From NCBI GenBank assembly GCA_022841345.1, contig JALHRR010000013.1:50216-114215 (forward strand): 64,000 nucleotides of DNA. Reading direction: 5' to 3'. Positions 56,592 to 64,000 of the stretch are shown here, piece after piece. Under the pieces are notes generated by a model. The model had not been told where the DNA came from. It made no database searches and saw only the letters and a program-made list of their open reading frames with translations. Every line of letters starts with the position of its first letter. The first letter of the stretch is position 1. Origin of the DNA: Saprospiraceae bacterium (GTDB taxonomy: Bacteria > Bacteroidota > Bacteroidia > Chitinophagales > Saprospiraceae). The position numbers were made by a program, and so were the translations under genes.

Positions 56592-57335
56592 TTACTTTAC
56601 TATTCTTCCATTTTCTACATTAATATATTTCATGAATCCCAACTTGTACTTTCCATCAGAGGCGTAATCTTTCTCATTTATGTAAACGAAATCCCCAATT
56701 GAGGGAGATTTGTCTTCTGTATGTTCAATGAGGATATTACATAAATTTGTCTCATACCATTCCTTAACTAATATCCTTCTTATTCTACTGCCTTCAATCA
56801 CAAATTTCTTTTCAAAATTCGCTAACTCAAGAACTCCATTCTTTACTGGTTCTCCTTCAATAGTTACAATATTATTTTCGATAGATCCAAAAAAATTATT
56901 GACCTCAAGTGTTTCTCCAGTTTTTAACAATGCGACTCCGATCCTATTTTCTCTATAATACAATGATTTAAGATATTTTACAACATCCAAGTCCGGCAAC
57001 AATATCTCATTGGCTAAAAATAAATTATCATCCTTTTTACCATCTTTCCTTAACACCATGACTGCTTCATCGACAAAATTTTGATTTAGTAATATTCTAT
57101 CAACAAGTCGATCTATTAGCAAGCTTTTTGCAGACGATATGTATTCCCACTTTCCAATTGTAACATCTCCATTGAGTGACAAAATTAATTCTCCGTTACG
57201 TCTAAAAATATATTTCTGTTGTCTCTGGTTTTCATCAATAAAAACCCAGGGGATATCAACAAAAACTTCTTTCCTGTCTAAGTCCTTGCTGTATTGTTTT
57301 AGCCTGGGCAATAAGGATAATAAATAGTCTTTCAT
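56592..57335 (-). CDS. Unknown protein, first gene of the four-gene set
   Basis: 247 residues, no recognised domain. The N-terminal half (VDIPWVFIDENQRQQKYIFRRNGELILSLNGDVTIGKWEYISSAKSLLI) resembles small beta-sheet domains; the end (IGDFVYINEKDYASDGKYKLGFMKYINVENGRIVK) resembles a short SH3-like tail. It lies 30 bases upstream of the two-TM gene and so is probably first in the transcript. It could be a sensor or regulatory subunit, which is speculative. Confidence 0.6.
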   Translation of the reverse strand: MKDYLLSLLPRLKQYSKDLDRKEVFVDIPWVFIDENQRQQKYIFRRNGELILSLNGDVTIGKWEYISSAKSLLIDRLVDRILLNQNFVDEAVMVLRKDGKKDDNLFLANEILLPDLDVVKYLKSLYYRENRIGVALLKTGETLEVNNFFGSIENNIVTIEGEPVKNGVLELANFEKKFVIEGSRIRRILVKEWYETNLCNILIEHTEDKSPSIGDFVYINEKDYASDGKYKLGFMKYINVENGRIVK

Positions 57336-57514
57336 TTCAAATTTTGCTTAAGAATTAGATGGAGTTTTTTGCAAATATCATTTTGTAAATCTAGTAATTT
57401 ATCCAAATATTTCTAATTTAAACAAAATGGCAATCATCGATAATCATAATCACATTGAATATTGCAGTTCAACACTCTATAACCTCATCCTACTTTTCCC
57501 CCGCATCAGCGCTG

Positions 57515-57660
57515 TGCAGGGGTGACCCGAAGGGTCAGACTCGGCGTAGCGCAGCGGAGACGAGGCCGAGCGAACAGCGAGCCCCGGAACATAGCGGCCG
57601 CGAGGTATAGGGAGATGATTTTCAGTGTTTACCGAATAATCTCCTCCCTATACTCGCGGG
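57515..57660. repeat. GC-rich multi-hairpin element
   Basis: In the gene-free stretch 57336-57861 a GC-rich block shows a chain of hairpins: TGACCC-GAA-GGGTCA near 57523, CTCGGC ... GCCGAG near 57540-57570, an enclosing GGGG/CCCC pairing, and a long bulged stem joining CCGCGAG-G-TATAGGGAG (57598-57614) with CTCCCTATACTCGCGG (57644-57659). It may be a mobile repeat or a structured RNA. The flanks are AT-rich without features. Confidence 0.6.
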
Positions 57661-57861
57661 GATGCCATAAAAATTCTTAATAGTATCCCCCCACTCCTCC
57701 TCCCAAAACCAAAACAGAATGTTAAATCTTGCTCAGATGGGGCTCAATGTGGGCCGGATGTGGGCAATATGTTGTCAGTACCGAACACTTTGTCTATTTT
57801 TGAGCGTCTCATAAGCCTGATCTTGTGGGTATAGATGGACTTTATCAAAAATAGTATCGTA

Positions 57862-60357
57862 ATGAATAATGACAATGTATGGGGCAAGCTGCTGATGGCT
57901 TGCGGATGGATATTGATGTGGCAGGTGGGGATGGCTCAGCCTCAGAAAAGCTATACTTCCTCTGAGATTCTGCTGTCTCTCAAGAAACTGAATACTGCGG
58001 GCAAGGTGCTGTATGTGGCGGCTCACCCGGATGATGAAAATACGAGACTGCTCTCCTTCCTGGCCAATGAACGCGTGTATAAAACTGCCTATGCGTCGCT
58101 CACAAGGGGCGATGGGGGTCAAAATCTGATAGGTAATGAGCAGGGGCCGATGCTGGGGCTGATACGCTCCTATGAACTGATGGCGGCAAGGTCAGTGGAC
58201 GGGGCGCAGCAGTTTTTCACAAGGGCCTATGACTTCGGATATTCCAAAAGCCCGGAGGAAACATTCAATACCTGGAACCGGGATACTGTGCTGAGCGACC
58301 TGGTGTTCATCATACGTCTGTTCAAACCGGATGTGATCATTACCAGATTTTCGTCGGAAGGTGGTGGGCATGGTCATCATACTGCTTCTGCGATTTTGGC
58401 GGAGGAGGCATTTGTGGCCGCTGCTTCCAAAAACAGCTATCCGCATCAGCTGAAATACGTGGATGTGTGGCAGGCAAAACGCATTGTATATAATAATGCG
58501 GGCAGGTTCTGGAATCCGGATGCGGATATGACGGGCAATATCCCCATGAACATCGGAAAATATAATCCGCTGATCGGTAAATCATACGGCGAAATCGCGG
58601 GATTGTCCAGGAGTATGCACAAGAGTCAGGGTTTTGGCTCTCAGAATTTTAAGGGGGAAATAGTGGAATACTTCAAGCACCTGAAAGGGGAACAGGCAAG
58701 GGAAGATATTTTTGACGATATCCCGACGAGGCTGGAACGCATCAGTGGGGCGAGGAATTTTCAGGCATTGGTGAGTAAGGCTATGAGTGAATTTAACCAT
58801 ACGGATCCTTCGGCGATCGTGCCGACTCTGCTCGATGCCTATAAAGCTACCAATGAAATCACGGATCTTCACTGGAGAAAAATCAAATCTGAGGAAGTGC
58901 AGCAATTGATTCAAAATTGCCTGGGTCTCTGGGTGGAGGCTAATACTGCTTCTTCCAGCATCAGTAAAAATGACTCTCTCAAAGGTAATTTCTCGATGAT
59001 CAATCGTTCGGGACTGGATCTGTACATTGACTCGATATCTATTCCGGGGCTTCACACAATCAAAACAGATACGATGTTGCCTCAGGAGAAATGGATGAGC
59101 AGGCCATTCGGGTTTGTGTTTCCGGACAAATATGACTGGACAGGACCTTACTGGATGAAGGCAGATCCGAAGGACGGAATTTTCCAGCAGGTGGATCAGC
59201 GCACCCTGGCCGAACCGGTGAATACGGGGAATATCAAAAGTTATTTTCACCTGAAAGTGAACGGCATACCGCTGGTACTGGAAAGACCTCTGATGTACAA
59301 ATGGGTGGATCCGGTGCAGGGTGAACAATTCAGAATGATGGAGGTGATCCCGGAAGTGATCATTAAAATGCAGGATAATTTGCTGGTGTTCAATGGGAAA
59401 GTGCCGCAAACATTCCAGGTGACGCTTTCGGCAGGACGGGATAAGGTGGCGGGAAGGGTGATGCTGGAAAGTACAAAAGATTTCAGGATAGAGCCTGCGT
59501 TTTACGATTTTGAAATAGAGAAGAAAAACACGCTGCAGGTCAAGTCATTCACGATATATCCATTAACGGATAAGGGTAAACATCTCCTGAAAGCGACTGC
59601 GACGGTCGGCAATAAGAAGTATGACCGCGACATGAAGGAGCTGCAATACAATCATATTCCATTCCAAATGGTGTTTCCGGCGGCGGAGGCAAATCTGGTT
59701 TGTTTGCCGGATAGCAGAAGTAAAAACAAAATTGCCTATATCCTCGGCCCGGGTGATGATGTTTCAAAAGGGATCTCTCAAATGGGCTATCAGGTGACGG
59801 AAATGAAGGATGTGACTGTAGAGAAAACGGATCTCAGCCAGTTTGAGTCGATCGTGGTCGGTATCCGGGCATTCAACGACAGCGAGATATTGACCAGACA
59901 ATTGCCGAGATTGTTTGAATATGCGGAGCAGGGCGGAACATTGATTTTGCAATACAATACAAATTCCTGGGCCGGACCACTGAACTCTACAATCGGGCCT
60001 GAGCCATTTACATTGACAAGGGACAGGGTGACAGATGAATTGGCAGAGGTACGCATGACGGATAAGTCTCATCCTGCGCTTAATTTTCCTCATACGATCA
60101 CTGCGCAGGATTTTGATGGATGGGTGCAGGAAAGGGGACTTTATTTTGGAAAGGATTGGTCGGAAAAATATCAAACGCCATTATCCATGAATGATCCGGG
60201 TGAGAGTCCGACAGCGGGATCTTTGTTGATTTTGCCGCATGGGAAGGGATATTATGTGTATACGGGGCTTTCGTTTTTCAGGCAGATTCCGAATGGGGTA
60301 CCAGGGGCGTTTAAGTTGTTGGCGAATTTGATAGAGTTGGGGAGGAGGAATCCGTGA
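57862..60357 (+). CDS. Large secreted PIG-L family deacetylase
   Basis: 831 residues from the ATG at 57862 (MNNDNVWGKLLMACGWILMWQVGMAQ, signal peptide); an ATG at 57835 is also in frame. The PIG-L/LmbE motif VLYVAAHPDDENTRLLSF and GHGHHTASAILAEEAF give the metal-binding His/Asp residues of this zinc N-acetylglucosamine deacetylase family. The C-terminal ~450 residues form beta-rich domains and a glutamine-amidotransferase-like segment (IAYILGPGDDVSKGISQMGYQV ... YAEQGGTLILQYNTN). Substrate is unknown. The gene is visibly richer in G and C than the genes before it. Confidence 0.88.
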   Translation: MNNDNVWGKLLMACGWILMWQVGMAQPQKSYTSSEILLSLKKLNTAGKVLYVAAHPDDENTRLLSFLANERVYKTAYASLTRGDGGQNLIGNEQGPMLGLIRSYELMAARSVDGAQQFFTRAYDFGYSKSPEETFNTWNRDTVLSDLVFIIRLFKPDVIITRFSSEGGGHGHHTASAILAEEAFVAAASKNSYPHQLKYVDVWQAKRIVYNNAGRFWNPDADMTGNIPMNIGKYNPLIGKSYGEIAGLSRSMHKSQGFGSQNFKGEIVEYFKHLKGEQAREDIFDDIPTRLERISGARNFQALVSKAMSEFNHTDPSAIVPTLLDAYKATNEITDLHWRKIKSEEVQQLIQNCLGLWVEANTASSSISKNDSLKGNFSMINRSGLDLYIDSISIPGLHTIKTDTMLPQEKWMSRPFGFVFPDKYDWTGPYWMKADPKDGIFQQVDQRTLAEPVNTGNIKSYFHLKVNGIPLVLERPLMYKWVDPVQGEQFRMMEVIPEVIIKMQDNLLVFNGKVPQTFQVTLSAGRDKVAGRVMLESTKDFRIEPAFYDFEIEKKNTLQVKSFTIYPLTDKGKHLLKATATVGNKKYDRDMKELQYNHIPFQMVFPAAEANLVCLPDSRSKNKIAYILGPGDDVSKGISQMGYQVTEMKDVTVEKTDLSQFESIVVGIRAFNDSEILTRQLPRLFEYAEQGGTLILQYNTNSWAGPLNSTIGPEPFTLTRDRVTDELAEVRMTDKSHPALNFPHTITAQDFDGWVQERGLYFGKDWSEKYQTPLSMNDPGESPTAGSLLILPHGKGYYVYTGLSFFRQIPNGVPGAFKLLANLIELGRRNP

Positions 60358-61343
60358 GGGTCCGCGTGCTGGATGCTGGTATTTGAAGTGGGTTATTTCG
60401 GCGGACCCTATTTCAGATTTCAGGTTTCAGATGTCAGATTTCAGGTTTGGAACAGCCATTTGAACAGCCGATTTAACAGCCAGGTGAGGGTTTCGAGTAC
60501 GGGTGTGAACCCTATCCCTGCCCTTTCCCTTTTTAAGGGAAAGGAAAACAGCCGGAAACTGCCTGAATATGAGCTGTTACACTCCCCTCTCTTCAAAAGA
60601 GAGGGGTCGGGGGTGAGTTAAAGCAGGGGGAAAATTTGCGTTTAGGAGGTGAGTTGTGCAAAAGCAAGGGAACAGCCGGGTGTGGGTTGCGAGTGAGGGT
60701 TTTTGGTGAGATACGTTAAGGCGGTGAGGCGTGTAGGCGTGGATCGGTTAATCGGTTAAAGGTTTAATCGAAGTGTGAGCTTAGGGTGTGAGTCAGTGTG
60801 TGGTCGTTATTGCGATAATAAGTGGAAACGGTCAGTTGGTGAACACGAACTCGTAGGGGCGCACTGCCGTGCGCCCGTCTCGACATACAAAGCCAGTTGA
60901 AAAACCGATCGCGCCCATTTATGGCTGCCTGGATTCAAGCCCTGAAGGGGCGTCATATAAAAGCGAGGCGGTGCAACCCCTCGCTGAAGGGGCGACATAT
61001 GAAAGCGAGGCGGTACAACCCCTCGCGAATAGGAACGAAAAAAGCACCGGATGGACGAACAAAAGACGCGGGGTAAGGAATGAGATGAGGTGGTTAGGTG
61101 GTTAGGAGTAAACAGCCGGGTCTCTAAATTGAAATTGTCGAAGTTGAATTGCAAATTCAAAAAATATGGGATCGATCCCCAAAGCTTTGGGGACGACCAT
61201 CGATTAAAAGAGAATTTGTCGAAGTTGAATTTCAAATTCAAAATGTATTGGATCGAAGTCGCAGACTTCGACCATCGTAATAATAGGAAATCGAGTATCT
61301 ACGCCAGATTCACGATTCACGATTCACGATTCACAACAGAAAA
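60358..61343. repeat. Intergenic repeat field between the PIG-L and symporter genes
   Basis: No gene is seen here. It contains hairpins CCTTTCCCTT/AAGGGAAAGG (60522-60544) and CCCCTCTCTT/AAGAGAGGGG (60584-60606), either of which could terminate the PIG-L transcript, a GTAG-preceded palindrome GGGCGCAC-TGCC-GTGCGCCC (60857-60876), composite GCCCTGAAGGGGCG / GCGAGGCGG motifs (60936-61030), duplicated GAATTTGTCGAAGTTGAATT-like sequence (61130-61240) and four copies of GATTCAC (61307-61334). Confidence 0.75.
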
Positions 61344-61454
61344 ATGGAAGACACAGAAAGAAAAATAACCTGGAACTTTTGGTACGCCATGCTCATGGTG
61401 TTTCTGTTGCTGCAGATAGTATTATATTACTGGCTTACTAAACTATACTCATGA
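61344..61454 (+). CDS. 36-residue one-TM protein coupled to the sodium:solute symporter
   Basis: The ATG at 61344 opens MEDTERKITWNFWYAMLM and continues through one hydrophobic helix (WYAMLMVFLLLQIVLYYWL) to TKLYS and TGA at 61452-61454. It overlaps the symporter ATG at 61451 by four bases (ATGA), an arrangement of translational coupling. A short charged N-terminus and one helix suggest a small accessory subunit of the transporter. No family was recognised. Confidence 0.75.
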   Translation: MEDTERKITWNFWYAMLMVFLLLQIVLYYWLTKLYS

Positions 61455-63121
61455 GTTTACTGGATTGGGGAGTACTGATTGTTACGATTGCGGCCATAAT
61501 GATTTATGGGATTTACAGGAGCAGAGGGCTTATTAATATTGAGGGATATTTTAAGGGCAATAATAGTATGCCTTGGTATGCGGTTGGGCTATCTATCATG
61601 GCGACGCAGGCGAGTGCGATTACGTTTTTATCGGCGCCGGGACAGGCATTTACGGATGGGATGCGGTTTGTGCAATATTACTTTGGTTTGCCGATTGCGA
61701 TGATAGTGATTGCCGCGGTGTTTCTGCCGATGTATCACAGGTTGAAGGTGTTTACGGCGTACGAGTTTTTGGAAGGGAGATTTGATTTAAAGACGAGGTC
61801 GCTGGCGGCAGGGTTATTTTTGGTGCAGAGGGGATTAGCGGCGGGATTGACGATTTATGCACCGAGTATAATACTTTCTTCCTTGCTGGGCTGGAATATT
61901 TATCTAACGAATGTGTGTATCGGAGGGCTGGTGCTTTTGTACACTTATTCTGGTGGGACGAAGGCAGTTTCTTATACACAGTTGGGGCAGATGTTGGTGA
62001 TACTATCCGGGATGGTTATTGCGGGGATTATGATTGTGCGGCTTTTGCCGGGTGATATGGGATTTGCTGAAGCGCTGGAAGTTGGTGGGGCGCTGGGTAA
62101 AATGAATGTTATTGATACCACTTTCGATCTCAGAGAAAAATATAATGTCTGGTCGGGAATCATAGGAGGTTTTTTCCTGGCCCTCTCCTATTTTGGGACG
62201 GATCAAAGTCAGGTGGGAAGATATATCACCGGAAAAAATCTCAATCAAATGCGGATGGGATTGTTGTTTAATGGAGCCGTGAAGATTCCGATGCAGTTTG
62301 GGATATTGTTGATTGGGGTGTTGTTGGTGGCATTTTATCAATTTGAAAAACCGCCTCTTTTCTTCAATCAGGTAGAGGTGAAAAAGTTGGAGAGCAGTTC
62401 TTACAGTTTGGCTTATCAGGACCTGGAAACAAAGCATACCCAATTGCATCTGGAGAAAATGGAATTGGTCAATCAATTCATGGATAAGCCGGAAAATCAA
62501 CAGGATTTAGTGCCATCTATCCAGGAGAAAAATAAGGAAATTGAAACCCTTCGCACAGATGTGAAGACGATGATCAAGGACAATAATCCGCTTTCGGATG
62601 CAAATGATACCAATTACATTTTTCTGGATTTTGTGACGAGATATTTGCCAAGAGGGCTAATCGGTTTGATCATTGCGGTTATATTTTGTGCTTCGATGAG
62701 TTCGACTTCCGCTGAATTGAATGCACTGTCTTCGACCTTCATTGTGGATATTTACAAGCGTAATATGGCGAAGGACCGCAATCCGGCACATTATCTCAAA
62801 GCATCCAAAATGGCCACATTTATGTGGGGAATTGTTGGGATTTTAGTAGCGAATATGGCATCGCAATTGGGGAGTTTAATTGAGGCTGTGAATGTCTTGG
62901 GCTCGCTCTTTTATGGGACCATTCTTGGTATTTTCCTCACAGCCTTTATGCTGAAATTTGTCAAAGGGAATGCTGTATTCATTGCAGCAATTATAGCGCA
63001 GGCTTGCATTTTCTATTGTTACTTTTTTACGGAGTTGACCTTTTTGTGGTTCAATTTATTGGGAACAGCGATAGTGATGGGGGTAGGGATTGTTATACAG
63101 GTGATTGGAGGGAGGAGGTAG
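61451..63121 (+). CDS. Sodium:solute symporter (SSS family)
   Basis: 556 residues with about 13 transmembrane segments. GVLIVTIAAIMIYGIYRSRG, SIMATQASAITFLSAPGQAFTDGM, the signature GGTKAVSYTQLGQMLVI and SYFGTDQSQVGRYITGKN identify the SSS family, which imports sugars, vitamins or other solutes with Na+. Between two helices is a long charged, coiled-coil-like loop (about residues 305-385, EVKKLESSSYSLAYQDLETK ...). The substrate is not readable. It is coupled to the small one-TM gene upstream. Confidence 0.92.
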   Translation: MSLLDWGVLIVTIAAIMIYGIYRSRGLINIEGYFKGNNSMPWYAVGLSIMATQASAITFLSAPGQAFTDGMRFVQYYFGLPIAMIVIAAVFLPMYHRLKVFTAYEFLEGRFDLKTRSLAAGLFLVQRGLAAGLTIYAPSIILSSLLGWNIYLTNVCIGGLVLLYTYSGGTKAVSYTQLGQMLVILSGMVIAGIMIVRLLPGDMGFAEALEVGGALGKMNVIDTTFDLREKYNVWSGIIGGFFLALSYFGTDQSQVGRYITGKNLNQMRMGLLFNGAVKIPMQFGILLIGVLLVAFYQFEKPPLFFNQVEVKKLESSSYSLAYQDLETKHTQLHLEKMELVNQFMDKPENQQDLVPSIQEKNKEIETLRTDVKTMIKDNNPLSDANDTNYIFLDFVTRYLPRGLIGLIIAVIFCASMSSTSAELNALSSTFIVDIYKRNMAKDRNPAHYLKASKMATFMWGIVGILVANMASQLGSLIEAVNVLGSLFYGTILGIFLTAFMLKFVKGNAVFIAAIIAQACIFYCYFFTELTFLWFNLLGTAIVMGVGIVIQVIGGRR

Positions 63122-64000
63122 CGTGGATCGGTTAATCGGGGAATCGGGTAATTGGTTAATCGAAGTGTGAGTGGGGGATGTGGGTTGGTATTGTGGTTTG
63201 TTAAGGCGGTGAGGCGTGTATGCGGTGAGGCGGTGTATGAGTGGGGGTGAGAGTAAGTTGTGTGGTTGGTGAAGGCAACAAAACGTGGAAGTGGTACAGA
63301 TGGTGAATACGAACTCGTAGGGGCGCACGGCCGTGCGCCCGTCTCTACACATATATCCTGTTCAGAAACCGATTTGGTTGTTGTTAGGAAATCTACCGGA
63401 GCATCCGATCTAACAGCCGTGTATGTCGCCCTTTCAGGGCTTTTATCCGCGGTAGTGCTGCAAGATAGGGCTGCGCCCTATCTTATCATATGACGCCCTT
63501 TCAGGGCTGGCGCGGATTTAGCCCTGAAAGGGCGCAATATACAAGCGAGGCGGTACAACCCCTCGCGAAAAGCCGGATCGAAGCAACAATCCAATTATTA
63601 TACGACATAACCCCTCGAGAATCGGTTAATCGGGTAATTGGTTAATCGAAGTGTGAGTTGTGGGTGTGGGTTGGTCGTGTGGTTCGTTAAGGCGGTGAGG
63701 CGTGTATGCGTTAAGGCGGTGAGGCGTGTATGCGTTAAGGCGGTGAGGCGTATATGCGTTAAGGCGGTGTGTGAGTGCGGCCGTTTCTGGCTTCTGGCTT
63801 CTGGCTTCTGGCGAACAGCCGGTGTGAGTTGAGAGTTTGAGTGTGAACCCTATCCCTGCCCTTAAGCAGTTGCTACACTCCCCTCTCTTCAAAAGCTAGC
63901 GTTTATACACATCTTCACTCCTTTGTCAATCTATATGTGAAGAAAGCTGTTTGAAAACTCTGTAGTCCTCTAAAAAAAGTAATTGGTCCGGGTGGCCTTT
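63122..64000. repeat. Terminal intergenic repeat field
   Basis: No gene is seen to the window end. Features are GGTTAATCGG-type repeats (63127, 63622), a GTAG-preceded perfect 20-base palindrome (63321-63340), composite motifs with GCCCTTTCAGGGC and AGATAGGGC/GCCCTATCT (63420-63570), a 24-base unit beginning CGTTAAGGCGGTGAGGCG three times in tandem (63685-63756), four copies of TTCTGGC (63785-63812), and a sequence near 63845-63893 resembling that at 60510-60597. Confidence 0.75.

Noticed and set aside
58582..59409. 275-codon open frame antisense to the PIG-L gene
   Set aside because: It is His/Pro/Ile-rich with no domain and overlaps a well-supported gene; it is a product of the GC-rich codon pattern.
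60807..61241. 144-codon open frame in the 60.8 kb repeat field
   Set aside because: It is translated repeat sequence (LQRGVAPPRF-type units) shared with other gaps.
63900..64000. Possible RNA gene at the window end
   Set aside because: No tRNA-like, tmRNA-like or RNase P-like conserved motif could be recognised in the last 100 bases.

Overview
The window is about 64 kb of an environmental Bacteroidota chromosome, most like the Saprospiria/Chitinophagia side of the phylum. The evidence is: three very large secreted proteins with type IX secretion C-terminal signals (type A and type B/gliding-motility forms); a one-protein hybrid two-component regulator; a promoter with the Bacteroidota TTTG / TAnnTTTG boxes; weak Shine-Dalgarno signals; and an AT-rich base composition. 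No rRNA, tRNA or CRISPR array was seen.

Layout. 0-13 kb: the 3' end of a BNR/VPS10-type secreted protein, then giant adhesin-like T9SS cargo proteins and a TonB-family protein. 13-17.2 kb: a methionine operon (metY, metX, homoserine dehydrogenase) under a good promoter, a SAM-I riboswitch and a 46-codon leader ORF ending in interleaved Met codons and seven Cys codons. 17.3-27.6 kb: housekeeping genes (hemW, a BamA-like barrel, a CCA-adding enzyme, dusB, nhaD). 27.8-43.8 kb: an orphan hybrid histidine kinase, an S15 peptidase, a YfcC-type transporter, a PIN-domain toxin-antitoxin pair, a lipocalin, acetyltransferases, lipoproteins, and a palindrome-rich repeat field near 39.4-40.3 kb.

44.2-57.3 kb is a defence island, all on the minus strand. 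A type I restriction-modification operon (hsdM-hsdS-hsdR) carries inserted cargo: a truncated RhuM-like gene, a REP-associated tyrosine transposase (RAYT) and an unknown gene between hsdS and hsdR, plus a whole GIY-YIG nuclease domain inside HsdR. Upstream is a two-gene cassette: a QueC-like PP-loop enzyme fused to a PD-(D/E)XK nuclease-like domain, and a partner beginning Met-Gly. It is bracketed by two copies of the hsdM start region, one of them a pseudogene. Further upstream is a compact four-gene set with a RES-domain protein, a small PD-(D/E)XK protein and two unknown proteins. The QueC-nuclease cassette and the four-gene set are the best candidates for undescribed systems.

57.4-64 kb looks GC-richer and holds a PIG-L family deacetylase, a sodium:solute symporter with a 36-residue one-TM protein coupled to it, and long intergenic stretches of palindromes and short tandem repeats. 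Palindromes of the kind RAYTs mobilise occur across the window, several of them inside coding sequence.
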